Source: Pedobacter quisquiliarum
Lineage (GTDB): Bacteria > Bacteroidota > Bacteroidia > Sphingobacteriales > Sphingobacteriaceae
Direction: 5' to 3'
NCBI RefSeq assembly: GCF_014642175.1
Contig: NZ_BMIL01000004.1
Location: 124,001-188,000 of the forward strand
Length of the DNA stretch: 64,000 nucleotides
Shown here: piece after piece, positions 29,442 through 38,295 of the stretch
How positions within the stretch are numbered: the stretch's first letter is position 1
Layout of the letters: every line of letters begins with the position of its first letter
The notes under the pieces: generated by a model
What the model saw: the letters and a program-made list of their open reading frames with translations, nothing else
What the model was told of the DNA's origin: nothing
The model's database searches: none
Position numbers and translations under genes: made by a program

Positions 29442-30675
29442 GATCATTGCGCTGCTGCTGGGCTTTTTCCCAATGCAGCTGCTTGCGCAACAACAGACGA
29501 TACCACTGGATACCATTCTGAAAAGGATCGATGAAGACAATCCCTTGCTGAAGTCCTACGCCCTAAAGGCTGAAAGTTATAAGCATCGGGCGGAAGCAGG
29601 CACGGCCTGGATGGCACCCATGATTGGCGCTGGAACCTTTATGACGCCTTATCCGGGACAGCAAGTTATGGACGACAGTGATAAAGGCTCTATCATGCTC
29701 CAGCTGGAACAGGAAATTCCAAACCCAGCGAAACTTCGTGCACAACAAGCTTATGCTGCTTCAAAGGGCGATGTTGAACTCGCCGGGCGAGGCATCGCAC
29801 TAAACACCTTGAAGGCCAGGGCTAAGAGCCTTTACTACAGCTGGATCATCGCCCGCCAGCGCATCAGTGTGCTGCAGGAAAACGGGAAAACCATGCAAAT
29901 GATGAAGAAGATCGAAGAGATCAGATATCCTTACAACCGTTCACAGCTTTCTGGCGTATACCGTGCGGGCGCTAAGCTGGAGGAAAACGCAAACATGATC
30001 CGCATGCAGGAAGGGGAAATCGCCAAAGCAAAGGCCTGGCTCAATACCTTGATGAATTTACCAGCCAGAACCACATTGGCTATAGACACGACCCAGCTTC
30101 CGGAATTCCGTCCAGAACTGGCTATGGATACCCTCTTGCTGGCCGGGCAGCGTAAAGATATCCTACAGATGGAGCAAAACATCCGTTCCATGCAGCTGGG
30201 CGTAAAAGCAATGAAGAGCCAGGCGAAGCCTGACTTCAAAGTTCGTATAGACCATATGTCGCCCCTGGGTGGCATGATGCCCAAAGCTTACAGCGTGATG
30301 GGCATGCTCAGCATCCCTGTGGCACCATGGTCGGCAAAGATGTATAAGTCGGAAGTTAAAGCCATGAACTATGAAATCCAGGCCATGGCGCAGGAGCGTG
30401 TAGGCATGCTTCAGGAAAGTCAGGGCATGTTAACCGGCATGCAGTACGAGATTGAATCCATGCAAAAGCGTATTGCCGCAATGGAACAGAAAATTGTGCC
30501 TGCATTGAAAAAGACCATGGAAGCCGACTTTGTAAACTACCAGGAGAATAAGCAAGACGCCATGGCTGTTATGAGCAGTTGGGAAGCATTGACCATGATG
30601 CAACTCAATGTACTGGATGAGAAGATGAAATGGTATCAAATGATTGTTGATTATGAGAAAGAACTATATCGCTAA
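29428..30675 (+). CDS. TolC-family outer membrane efflux protein
   Basis: Outer-membrane channel subunit of 415 residues with signal peptide about 1-20 (MQLLAQ). The body is mostly long amphipathic helices with methionine-rich stretches (MGGMMPKAYSVMGMLSIPVAP, MQYEIESMQKRIAAMEQ) typical of TolC/CusC-like proteins in metal export, and repeats the helix-strand order twice. It overlaps the pump gene by 14 bases and the next adaptor gene by 23, so it belongs to the same operon and should form the exit duct of the tripartite complex. Confidence 0.88.
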   Translation: MRTIKIIALLLGFFPMQLLAQQQTIPLDTILKRIDEDNPLLKSYALKAESYKHRAEAGTAWMAPMIGAGTFMTPYPGQQVMDDSDKGSIMLQLEQEIPNPAKLRAQQAYAASKGDVELAGRGIALNTLKARAKSLYYSWIIARQRISVLQENGKTMQMMKKIEEIRYPYNRSQLSGVYRAGAKLEENANMIRMQEGEIAKAKAWLNTLMNLPARTTLAIDTTQLPEFRPELAMDTLLLAGQRKDILQMEQNIRSMQLGVKAMKSQAKPDFKVRIDHMSPLGGMMPKAYSVMGMLSIPVAPWSAKMYKSEVKAMNYEIQAMAQERVGMLQESQGMLTGMQYEIESMQKRIAAMEQKIVPALKKTMEADFVNYQENKQDAMAVMSSWEALTMMQLNVLDEKMKWYQMIVDYEKELYR

Positions 30676-31846
30676 CCTGCTGCTTGTGCTGATTTCGGTC
30701 TTGCTGTTTGCGTGTAAACGTAAGGCAGCACAACACCATGCAGAAACAAGCATGACTCTGGACTCGGCATTGCTGAACGTCTCAAAGCCGGTAAATGAGC
30801 AGGTGCTTGCGCGCATGCCCGTGATCCAGGCAAAAAAGGCATCCAGGTTGTTTGTGCAGGAAGTGCAGGGGCGCATTGAATATGATACCCGTAACCAACT
30901 GGCACTTGCCAGCAGGGTTTCAGGAAGAATAGAAAAGCTGTACGTAAAGTTTAACTATCAGCCCGTTAAGAAAGGCCAGTTGATCATGGAGATTTACTCG
31001 CCGGACCTGGCTGCCGCACAACGGGAGTTGTTGCTGATCCAGCAGCATGGAGATGCTGAAGGCATGCTGGAACCTGCTAAACGCCGACTGCTTTTGCTGG
31101 GTATGGAGATGGGGCAGATCAATAAAGTCTTGCGTACCGGACAGGTGGCCTACCGCATTCCGGTTTATAGCAATGCAGAGGGCTTTATTCTGGAACAATC
31201 CGCTGCCACAGCTGCCTTAACGCCGCCGCAATCAGCAGGAGCTGCCGCGGTCGATGGCATGGGTGGTATGGCGACCGGCTCGGCTGCGCCTGGCGCCACC
31301 TTGCCAATCACGCAGAATACACCGGTAATGATCCGTGAGGGTCAGTACCTGAATGCCGGACAGCAGGTGTTTACCATTTACCGGACTGGTGACCTGATTG
31401 CCACTTTTTCTTTCAGCCCTGAACTTGCAGCACAGATCAACAAAAACGAGAAGGTGCTCATACACCCGCTGGCAGATAGCACGACTTCCATCTCAGGTAA
31501 AATCGGAATGATACAGCCGGTGCTAAATGCCGGAGAGAACTTCGTGATTGCTAGGGTATACCTGAAGCAATCGGGCTTAACCCCCGGTGAACTGGTAAGC
31601 GGACAATTTCCTTTCTTTCTAAAAGACAGCTTTTGGCTTCCACAAGCTGCTGTCGTTTCCTTGGGGAACGAAAGTGTCGTATTCAGGAAGGTGGGGCAAG
31701 TCTTCGAACCCATTCGTGTGCGGACGGGTGTATTGCAAAACGGCGAGAGACAAGTGTTTGACGACATCAGTAGCTGGCAAATTGCAGCCAACGCGCAGTA
31801 CCTGGTCGATAGTGAGAGTTTTATTAAACCGGCTAAAAAACAATGA
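30653..31846 (+). CDS. RND efflux periplasmic adaptor, CusB-like without metal-binding leader
   Basis: Membrane-fusion lipoprotein of 397 residues; the lipobox lies in VLLFACKRK. The core LASRVSGRIEKLYVKFNYQPVKKGQ, EIYSPDLAAAQREL and the later beta-barrel (GQYLNAGQQVFTIYR) match heavy-metal adaptor proteins. Unlike the next gene it lacks the CPMHP heavy-metal-binding leader. A central insert of low complexity (AAVDGMGGMATGSAAPG) contains several methionines. The start at 30653 puts the lipobox close to the N-terminus and overlaps the TolC-like gene by 23 bases. Two adaptors in one operon suggest a mixed adaptor ring or division of labour. Confidence 0.87.
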   Translation: MRKNYIANLLLVLISVLLFACKRKAAQHHAETSMTLDSALLNVSKPVNEQVLARMPVIQAKKASRLFVQEVQGRIEYDTRNQLALASRVSGRIEKLYVKFNYQPVKKGQLIMEIYSPDLAAAQRELLLIQQHGDAEGMLEPAKRRLLLLGMEMGQINKVLRTGQVAYRIPVYSNAEGFILEQSAATAALTPPQSAGAAAVDGMGGMATGSAAPGATLPITQNTPVMIREGQYLNAGQQVFTIYRTGDLIATFSFSPELAAQINKNEKVLIHPLADSTTSISGKIGMIQPVLNAGENFVIARVYLKQSGLTPGELVSGQFPFFLKDSFWLPQAAVVSLGNESVVFRKVGQVFEPIRVRTGVLQNGERQVFDDISSWQIAANAQYLVDSESFIKPAKKQ

Positions 31847-33057
31847 TCATGAGGCATATCCATATATTCTTATTCTTACTGTCCATGTTCCTGCTGCTCG
31901 GCTGCGCCGAGGAACAAGGAGAGACTTCCGCCAGCACAGCAGCTGCGGCAAAGACTTATACCTGTCCCATGCACCCTCAAGTGTTGCAGGATAAACAGGG
32001 TACCTGCCCCGTATGTGGCATGGACCTGGTGCTTTTTGAAAAAAGCGCCGCTGTAGAAGGTTTGCAGCTGAACGATCGGCAGCGAGCATTAGCCAACATC
32101 AGTACCATGGCCATTGAAACCGGTGCTGAGACTTCCGTACGACAGCTTAATGGTCGGCTTGTGGCCAATCCGGCGCAAACAACTTTCATCACCAGCCGTG
32201 TCGCAGGTCGGATTGACCGCCTGTATGTACGTCAGACTGGCGAGCCGGTATCCAAAGGGCAGCCCCTGTATCAGATTTATTCAGAGGACCTCGTGACCCT
32301 GCAGCAGGAGTTTCTACTCGCAACGGAGCAGGCTGCACAGTTCCCGGAAGATAAAACCTTCGCGCAGCTGCTGCTTGCCGCCAGGCAGAAGCTCATCCTT
32401 TATGGCCAGTCGGCAGGGCAAATCCGCCTGCTGCAGCAAAAGCGAAAGGCAAACCCTAACATCACCATTTTCGCTGCAGAAACCGGAACCGTAGCGGAAC
32501 TTTCCGTTACCGAAGGGCAGTATGTTGCCGAAGGCAGTCCGCTGCTCAAACTGGAAAGCTATAATTCGCTCTGGGTAGAAGCCGACATCTATGCTTCAGA
32601 ACTGGGAAACATCAAAGCCGGGCAACAACTTCGGGTGCAGATCCCCGGATGGGAGGATCAGCCGCAGCGCGTCAAGGTGTCGTTTATCAACCCTGCACTG
32701 CAATCGGGATCGCAGCTGCTCCAGATCCGTGCTGAAATGCCCAATCCAGGGGGTATATGGCAACCTGGTTTGCAGGCAAAAGTATTCGTAGAAAGTAAAA
32801 CCGATGCCAAAAGTATAGTCTTGCCGGCAGATGCGGTGCTGAAAAATGCTGCAGGCGCACATGTCTGGCTGGAACGCAAACAAGGGTACTATGAACCCAG
32901 GGTGGTGCAAGCCGGAGCTGAGCGCGCGCAAGGCGTGGAAATCATATCAGGGCTCAATCCCGGAGATCGTGTGGTAGTATCCGGTGCGTACCTGCTATAC
33001 AGTGAATATGTACTGAAGAAGGGCAAAGATCCAATGACAACCGCAAAGAAAGGTTGA
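31843..33057 (+). CDS. cusB: CusB-like efflux adaptor with heavy-metal-binding domain
   Basis: Periplasmic adaptor lipoprotein of 404 residues; the lipobox LLLGC puts the lipid on Cys21. Residues 38-63 form a heavy-metal-binding motif (TYTCPMHPQV with C41, M43 and H44, then CPVCGMDL with C55, C58 and M60) found in copper/silver efflux adaptors. The adaptor core follows (FITSRVAGRIDRLYVRQTGE, IYSEDLVTLQQEFL) and a barrel/membrane-proximal part. Such proteins take Cu(I)/Ag(I) from carriers and hand it to the pump. It starts in an ATGA overlap with the first adaptor. Confidence 0.9.
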   Translation: MIMRHIHIFLFLLSMFLLLGCAEEQGETSASTAAAAKTYTCPMHPQVLQDKQGTCPVCGMDLVLFEKSAAVEGLQLNDRQRALANISTMAIETGAETSVRQLNGRLVANPAQTTFITSRVAGRIDRLYVRQTGEPVSKGQPLYQIYSEDLVTLQQEFLLATEQAAQFPEDKTFAQLLLAARQKLILYGQSAGQIRLLQQKRKANPNITIFAAETGTVAELSVTEGQYVAEGSPLLKLESYNSLWVEADIYASELGNIKAGQQLRVQIPGWEDQPQRVKVSFINPALQSGSQLLQIRAEMPNPGGIWQPGLQAKVFVESKTDAKSIVLPADAVLKNAAGAHVWLERKQGYYEPRVVQAGAERAQGVEIISGLNPGDRVVVSGAYLLYSEYVLKKGKDPMTTAKKG

Positions 33058-33086
33058 TTAATATCTCACATGCAAAAATTAGAATC

Positions 33087-33659
33087 ATGAAAAAACTAAA
33101 TCATATTGCATTACTGCTGAGCATAACCATACTTGCTATGGCTTGCAACCCGAATGAAAAACAGAAGGCCGGACAAACGCAACATGCACATGGCAGTGCT
33201 ACCAACGAAACCGGCCATAAGACTAACCCGGGTTTGAAAGCTGATGCCCCGGGATCTGTAGTCTTGAAAGACCCGGATCTGGACGCGCTCCACCAGCAAT
33301 ATCAGCTGTTGACAAAAGCCCTGGTTGTGGAAGATGTAAAATCGGTAAAAACCGCTGCTTTAGCCATCGAAGCTGGTGCCCGGGCAATAAAGGGAACAGG
33401 ATCTATGGCAACTGCTGCGGCGAAAATCAGTAGTACAAGCGACTTAAAAACCCAAAGAATGGCTTTCTCTACGCTGAACGAAGCTTTTATCGCTTTGCTG
33501 AAAGATTCTGGTTTAGATCGTGGCAAGCTGTATGTAGCCCACTGCCCAATGGCTCTTGATGATCAGGGTGCATCATGGGTCAGTTACACCAGGGAGATTA
33601 GAAATCCCTATTTTGGAGATCGCATGCTGACTTGTGGTTCCATAACGGAAACGCTGTAA
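33087..33659 (+). CDS. DUF3347 lipoprotein, likely copper-binding
   Basis: Exported protein of 190 residues; ILAMAC is a lipobox with Cys20. Residues 60-185 form a DUF3347 helical domain, ending with the conserved HCPMAL (H152, C153, M155) and NPYFGDRMLTCG (M180, C183). This Cys/Met/His pattern also occurs at the C-termini of CusB-like proteins and suggests Cu(I) binding. A histidine-rich spacer (TQHAHG) follows the lipobox. I start it at ATG 33087; the longer frame from 33054 places 11 unrelated residues before the signal. It closes the efflux operon. Confidence 0.82.
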   Translation: MKKLNHIALLLSITILAMACNPNEKQKAGQTQHAHGSATNETGHKTNPGLKADAPGSVVLKDPDLDALHQQYQLLTKALVVEDVKSVKTAALAIEAGARAIKGTGSMATAAAKISSTSDLKTQRMAFSTLNEAFIALLKDSGLDRGKLYVAHCPMALDDQGASWVSYTREIRNPYFGDRMLTCGSITETL

Positions 33660-33719
33660 GTTCAGGGTGCCGCTGTTTACAGGATTGTGGTCATGTTTTT
33701 GAGTTCTTTGCTAAAAATG

Positions 33720-33751
33720 TTTAGCTAATATTGTTAGCAATGTTACTTTTG
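33720..33751 (+). promoter_or_regulatory. dinB promoter with overlapping palindrome
   Basis: TTTA (33720-33723), a 20-base spacer and TACTTTTG (33744-33751) fit a Bacteroidota promoter with one -33 mismatch. The spacer contains the palindrome GCTAA-TATTG-TTAGC (33724-33738), placed where a repressor would block polymerase. A further half site, TTGGCTAA, lies just downstream of the -7 box. Confidence 0.5.
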
Positions 33752-33782
33752 CATTGGCTAAGCTGCATTCTTATTCCAATCT

Positions 33783-34871
33783 ATGGCAATCCTTCGAAAA
33801 ATCATCCATATCGATATGGACGCTTTCTACGCTTCTGTGGAACAGCGGGATAATCCGGACCTTCGGGGGAAGCCCATCGTTGTCGGGGGCTCTCCGCAGG
33901 GCAGGGGTGTTGTGGCTACCGCCAGCTATGAAGCCCGGAAGTTCGGCATCCATTCGGCCATGCCTGCACGACAAGCCGTGCAGCTTTGTCCACACGCCAT
34001 CTTTGTGCGTCCGCGCTTTGAAGCCTACAAAGAAGTTTCAAATCACATCCGCGAGATCTTTAGCCGCTATACCGATCTTATTGAACCATTATCCCTGGAT
34101 GAAGCCTACCTGGATGTCACAGCAGACAAACTCGGCATTGGCTCCGCACTGGAGATTGCCGAACAGATCAAGAATGCGATTAAAGATGAACTGCAACTGA
34201 CCGCTTCAGCTGGCGTATCCATCAATAAGTTTGTCGCCAAAATCGCTTCCGACATCAATAAACCCGATGGCCTGAAGTTCATCGGACCCTCCGCGATTGA
34301 AGCTTTCATGGAAAAACTACCCGTAGAGAAATTCCATGGCGTAGGTAAGGTAACCGCAGAGAAAATGAAACAGATGGGCCTGCATACCGGGGGCGACCTG
34401 AAAAAGCTTTCTGAAGAAACACTTGTCTACCGCTTTGGTAAAACAGGACATTTCTATTATAACATCGTTCGTGGGATCGATAACCGACCGGTACAGCCGC
34501 ACCGGGAAACCAAGTCGCTCGCTGCGGAAGATACTTTCTCCTATGATCTGGAGGAACTCGAAGACATGGAGCTCAAGCTCGAAGAACTCGCCGAGATTGT
34601 ACACGAACGCCTGAAGAAAAAGAACTTGTCTGGCCGGACAATCACCTTAAAAATCAAATACAGCGACTTCAAACAGATTACCAGGAACCGCTCATTCCCT
34701 CATCCGGTAAGTGATCTGAAGACCATTGTGGATACCGCCAAAAGCTTATTGATGAGTACGGAACCTAAAGATCATAAGATCCGCCTGCTGGGCATTTCGC
34801 TTTCCAACTTCGGTGAAGCGCAGCCAAAACAAAAACCCAGCAAATACACCGGACAGCTAAGTTTATTTTGA
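33783..34871 (+). CDS. dinB: DNA polymerase IV (Y family)
   Basis: Error-prone translesion polymerase of 362 residues. Catalytic carboxylates are visible as D11 in HIDMDAFYASVE and D106/E107 in SLDEAYLD. Fingers and palm are followed by the helix-hairpin-helix thumb (FHGVGKVTAEKMKQMG) and the little-finger domain. The protein ends QLSLF, a sliding-clamp-binding motif at the very C-terminus, so it is complete. A palindrome lies within its promoter and may be a damage-response operator. The next gene, a sigma-54 regulator, starts 38 bases after the stop. Confidence 0.96.
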   Translation: MAILRKIIHIDMDAFYASVEQRDNPDLRGKPIVVGGSPQGRGVVATASYEARKFGIHSAMPARQAVQLCPHAIFVRPRFEAYKEVSNHIREIFSRYTDLIEPLSLDEAYLDVTADKLGIGSALEIAEQIKNAIKDELQLTASAGVSINKFVAKIASDINKPDGLKFIGPSAIEAFMEKLPVEKFHGVGKVTAEKMKQMGLHTGGDLKKLSEETLVYRFGKTGHFYYNIVRGIDNRPVQPHRETKSLAAEDTFSYDLEELEDMELKLEELAEIVHERLKKKNLSGRTITLKIKYSDFKQITRNRSFPHPVSDLKTIVDTAKSLLMSTEPKDHKIRLLGISLSNFGEAQPKQKPSKYTGQLSLF

Positions 34872-34909
34872 ATATTTGCCAGGCCAATCATGCGGCCAAT
34901 AGATTACAT

Positions 34910-36241
34910 ATGTCCGACTCCGTTTTAATTATTGATGACGAGAAAAAACTCGCTGGTCTGCTTGCGCGGATCATTGGCCTTGAAGGCTTTAATGTTCTGC
35001 AAGCACATACTGGAAAAGAAGGGTTAAAGCTCCTCAAAACAGAAGATATCAAAGTCGTTGTCAGCGATGTCAAGCTCCCGGATTATAATGGTATCGAACT
35101 GGTAAAAGCAATCAAAGCGCTAAAACCCTATGTAGAAGTCATCAGCCTTACGGCCTACGGAACAATCTCCGATGGTGTTATGGCCATGCGCAATGGCGCT
35201 TTCGACTACATCACTAAAGGTGATGACAACGATAAGATTATCCCGCTTGTACATCGGGCCATGGAGGCGGCAAGCGTAAACTTCCTTGCCCACAATCAAA
35301 GTGACCATAAGCAACAATCTATAGGGTTCGACTTTATACTGGGTAAATCTAAGGCAATTCTGGAAGCCATCAATCTGGCGAAAAAGGTCGCACAAAAGGA
35401 TACCACGGTACTCTTACTCGGCGAAACCGGGACCGGTAAGGAAGTCTTCGCCCAATCGATTCACAACGAAAGTCCGAGGCAAACCAAAGCCTTTGTCGCC
35501 GTAAATTGTAGCGGCTTCAATGCGGAGTTGCTGGAGAGTGAACTCTTCGGCTACCTCGCCGGTGCTTTTACAGGTGCACTGAAAGATAAAAGTGGTTTGC
35601 TTGAAGCAGCAGATGGAGGTACTTTATTTCTGGATGAAATTGGTGAGATGACACTTGAACTGCAGGCCAAGTTGCTTCGCGTACTGGAGAGCCAGACTTA
35701 CATCAAAGTCGGAGATACAAAGACCAGAAAAGTCAACGTACGTGTCATTGCCGCGACAAACAGGGATCTTAAGTCGCGTGCAGAACAAGGTAGCTTCAGA
35801 TTGGACCTCTATTATCGACTTTCTGTGTTCAGCATTGAACTGCCTGCGTTGGCATTGAGAAAGGATGACATCTTACCGCTGGCCATGCATTACCTGCTTC
35901 AATTTAGTGGGAGCACAAAAACCGCTGAATTCAGCATTGATCCCGAATTTACCCGCTTGCTGTTGACCCATCCCTGGAAAGGAAACATCAGAGAGTTGAA
36001 GAATGTGATGGAAAGGGTGACCATCCTGGCAGCCGATAATAACATCACAGCAGATTTACTGCCGCTTGATTTTCTCGATGAAGCCGTTGGCGGCGATCCT
36101 ATGAACATGCAAAATGTTGAAAAGATGCATATTGTAAAGGTCCTTAAGCATACACAAGGAAATAAAACCGAAACGGCCAGGCTGCTCGGCATTGGCCTCA
36201 CCACCTTGTACCGCAAAATTGAGGAGTACAAGATCAATTAA
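34910..36241 (+). CDS. sigma-54-dependent response regulator (NtrC type), likely Kdp regulator
   Basis: Enhancer-binding transcription factor of 443 residues. The receiver carries D53 in VVSDVKLPD. The AAA+ domain has Walker A GETGTGKE (from 171), GAFTGA at 218-223 for sigma-54 contact, and FLDEIGEM as Walker B. A Fis-type helix-turn-helix ends the protein ([22 protein letters not shown]). I start it at ATG 34910 because that begins just before the receiver; a longer TTG frame overlaps dinB. Its position directly before kdp genes, with a histidine kinase at the far end of that operon, suggests it replaces KdpE as the potassium-response regulator. That is inference from context. Confidence 0.92.
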   Translation: MSDSVLIIDDEKKLAGLLARIIGLEGFNVLQAHTGKEGLKLLKTEDIKVVVSDVKLPDYNGIELVKAIKALKPYVEVISLTAYGTISDGVMAMRNGAFDYITKGDDNDKIIPLVHRAMEAASVNFLAHNQSDHKQQSIGFDFILGKSKAILEAINLAKKVAQKDTTVLLLGETGTGKEVFAQSIHNESPRQTKAFVAVNCSGFNAELLESELFGYLAGAFTGALKDKSGLLEAADGGTLFLDEIGEMTLELQAKLLRVLESQTYIKVGDTKTRKVNVRVIAATNRDLKSRAEQGSFRLDLYYRLSVFSIELPALALRKDDILPLAMHYLLQFSGSTKTAEFSIDPEFTRLLLTHPWKGNIRELKNVMERVTILAADNNITADLLPLDFLDEAVGGDPMNMQNVEKMHIVKVLKHTQGNKTETARLLGIGLTTLYRKIEEYKIN

Positions 36242-36268
36242 TACTTGTATAGTTCCATTCTGAAAAGC

Positions 36269-36295
36269 ACCCTTCCATTTTGGTAGGGTTTTTTT
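36269..36295 (+). terminator. intrinsic terminator after the sigma-54 regulator gene
   Basis: ACCCT and AGGGT pair around a CCA/TGG inner stem with one T-T mismatch, followed by seven T residues (36289-36295). It separates the regulator transcript from the kdp genes, which therefore need their own promoter. Confidence 0.8.
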
Positions 36296-36335
36296 GTGCC
36301 TAAAAATATCAGAAAAGAATCCTGTCGACATAACT

Positions 36336-36360
36336 GTTTGTCTCAAAGTGCGATACAAAT
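36336..36360 (+). promoter_or_regulatory. candidate enhancer dyad for the sigma-54 regulator
   Basis: GTTTGTCTC and GATACAAAT form an inverted repeat with 7 of 9 positions matching and a 7-base spacer. It lies between the terminator and the first kdp ORF, where an activator of the kdp promoter would be expected. It is closer to the putative -24 element than is usual for such sites, so the assignment is tentative. Confidence 0.4.
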
Positions 36361-36372
36361 CTGTCGGCTTTT

Positions 36373-36389
36373 TTGGACCCGCAATTGGC
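36373..36389 (+). promoter_or_regulatory. candidate sigma-54 promoter of the kdp operon
   Basis: TTGG (36373-36376) and TTGG (36385-36388), with ten bases between the GG pairs, resemble the -24/-12 pattern TTGGCAC...TTGC. The -24 GG is intact; the -12 element has GG instead of GC. It ends 22 bases before the 27-codon ORF. No TAnnTTTG promoter is evident in the same gap, which favours sigma-54 control by the neighbouring regulator. Confidence 0.35.
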
Positions 36390-36410
36390 TAAGGGCTTCT
36401 AAAAAAGACT

Positions 36411-36494
36411 ATGCTAACGATTCTACTGCTACTTGCCTTACTCATCATGGTTTGGCTATTCTACAAATCCATCGACTGGTTCGAAAAAATTTAA
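36411..36494 (+). CDS. 27-residue single-helix membrane peptide, unrecognised
   Basis: A small ORF of 27 codons sits 5 bases before kdpF, in another frame. The product starts MLTILLLLALLIMVWLF and ends YKSIDWFEKI: one hydrophobic helix of about 17 residues followed by a short charged, aromatic C-terminal tail. It is not KdpF, which follows intact, and I do not recognise it as a named family. The position, close spacing, correct helix length and polar end support a real peptide that may associate with the KdpFABC complex or its sensor. There is no Shine-Dalgarno site, but the A-rich start is usual for this group. Confidence 0.6.
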   Translation: MLTILLLLALLIMVWLFYKSIDWFEKI

Positions 36495-36499
36495 TCCTT

Positions 36500-36577
36500 A
36501 TGATCTCCTTGTTTTTAATCGCTGTAGCCGTATTGATCTACATGATCTACGTGCTTCTTTACCCTGAAAAATTTTAA
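36500..36577 (+). CDS. kdpF: KdpF, small subunit of the potassium-transporting ATPase
   Basis: Peptide of 25 residues: one membrane helix (ISLFLIAVAVLIYMIYVLL) and the typical end YPEKF. KdpF stabilises the KdpABC complex in the inner membrane. It ends 3 bases before kdpA. The length and the C-terminal motif match the family. Confidence 0.88.
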   Translation: MISLFLIAVAVLIYMIYVLLYPEKF

Positions 36578-36580
36578 ACT

Positions 36581-38293
36581 ATGAACACAGAAATCCTAGG
36601 CGTAATTGCGGTGTATCTGCTTACCCTGGTCATTGCAATCCCACTTGGAAAGTACCTGGCAGAAGTATTTGCGGGGGAAAAGGTCTGGACCGATTTCCTA
36701 AAACCAGTGGAGGCGGGAATCTTCAAACTTTCCGGTATCAATCCTAAGGTCGAGATGACCTGGAAGGAACACATGAAAGCCCTCTTGACCATTAACCTGG
36801 TCTGGCTTGTTTATGGCTTTTTTGTGCTGATGCACCAGGACAAGTTGCCCATGAATCCCGACGGGAACCCCGGCATGTCGCCAGATCTGGCTTTTAACAC
36901 CATCATCAGTTTTGTTGTGAATTGCAACTTGCAGCATTATTCCGGAGAAACGGGCGTAAGCTACCTTACGCAACACTTCGTACTGATGTTTCTGCAGTTT
37001 GTAAGTTGCGCTACGGGCATCGCTGCAGCCGTCGTGTTATTCCGTGCCTTTCGGGATAAAACCACGCAGAACCTCGGTAACTTCTGGGATTACTTCCTGA
37101 AGTCGATCACCCGATTGCTGCTCCCGCTTTCGCTCTTGATGGCGCTCATCCTTGCCTTCAATGGTACGCCCACCAGTTACGAAGGGCAGGACCAGTTCAT
37201 TTCCTTGCAGGGTGATACCGTTAATGTCTCAAGAGGCCCCGCTGCACCTTTCATCGCAATCAAACATTTGGGTACTAATGGGGGAGGCTGGTTCGGCGCC
37301 AATTCCGCACACCCACTGGAAAATCCAAATTACCTCAGCAATAGCGTTGAACTCATCGCACAGGTGATCATCCCCATTGCTATGGTTATTGCTTTTGGGT
37401 ATTACATCCGACGCCGAAAACTAGGGTGGATGATCTTTGGCATGATGACGCTGGGCATGTTGCTACTGCTCATACCAATGATTGCATCGGAGACCGCTGG
37501 TAGTGCCACGATTGAAAGCATGGGCATTTCACAAGCTACAGGTGCAATGGAGGGGAAAGAGGTTAGGTTTGGTCCAGCAATTTCCGCATACTGGAGTACC
37601 GTTACCACCATCATTTCTACAGGCTCTGTCAATAACATGCACGATAGTAGCATGCCTCTATCCGGTGCCTGGCAGCTCCTGGGTATGATGATCAATGCCT
37701 TTTATGGGGGCTGCGGCGTCGGCGTCCTCAACTATTTTGTTTACCTCATCATTGCGGTCTTTATTTCCGGTTTAATGGTGGGTCGCACACCAGAGTTCCT
37801 TGGGCATAAGGTAGAGTCCAGAGAGGTCAAGATTGCCGCTATTATAACTTTGCTCAGTCCCTTTCTAATTCTCGCAGGAACGGCGCTCGCCACCTATGTC
37901 TATACCAACCACGGCACCGCAGATTGGGCGGTACAGCCATCCAACTGGCTAAACAATCCCGATTTCCATGGCTTCTCTGAGCTGCTGTATGAAGTTACCT
38001 CGTCCAATGCCAATAACGGATCCGGCTTTGAAGGTCTGGCTGATAACAACATCTTCTGGAATGTCCTCACTGGCTTTGTCCTGCTGCTCGGACGTTTTCT
38101 ACCGATCATTGGCCCCGTTGCTATTGCAGGTATACTTGGAGCCAAGAAGTTCATCCCCGAGTCTGCAGGGACACTGCGAACAGACACGCTAACCTTCAGT
38201 TTGATGACTTTCGCCGTGATCATCGTCTTAAATGCCCTTTCATATTTTCCTGCCCTGGTCTTAGGTCCGCTGGCTGAATACTTTACCTATTAG
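36581..38293 (+). CDS. kdpA: potassium-transporting ATPase subunit KdpA
   Basis: Potassium-binding channel-like subunit of the high-affinity KdpFABC pump, 570 residues with about ten membrane helices. All four selectivity-loop regions are visible: [46 protein letters not shown] and [15 protein letters not shown]. It is 3 bases from both kdpF and kdpB, so the genes are translated from one message. It acts when external potassium is scarce. Confidence 0.98.
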   Translation: MNTEILGVIAVYLLTLVIAIPLGKYLAEVFAGEKVWTDFLKPVEAGIFKLSGINPKVEMTWKEHMKALLTINLVWLVYGFFVLMHQDKLPMNPDGNPGMSPDLAFNTIISFVVNCNLQHYSGETGVSYLTQHFVLMFLQFVSCATGIAAAVVLFRAFRDKTTQNLGNFWDYFLKSITRLLLPLSLLMALILAFNGTPTSYEGQDQFISLQGDTVNVSRGPAAPFIAIKHLGTNGGGWFGANSAHPLENPNYLSNSVELIAQVIIPIAMVIAFGYYIRRRKLGWMIFGMMTLGMLLLLIPMIASETAGSATIESMGISQATGAMEGKEVRFGPAISAYWSTVTTIISTGSVNNMHDSSMPLSGAWQLLGMMINAFYGGCGVGVLNYFVYLIIAVFISGLMVGRTPEFLGHKVESREVKIAAIITLLSPFLILAGTALATYVYTNHGTADWAVQPSNWLNNPDFHGFSELLYEVTSSNANNGSGFEGLADNNIFWNVLTGFVLLLGRFLPIIGPVAIAGILGAKKFIPESAGTLRTDTLTFSLMTFAVIIVLNALSYFPALVLGPLAEYFTY

Positions 38294-38295
38294 AA

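Noticed and set aside
36296..36577. 93-codon frame ending in KdpF as one longer protein
   Set aside because: Its upstream part runs through the terminator tail and regulatory gap and is not protein-like; the ATG at 36500 gives the exact KdpF length.
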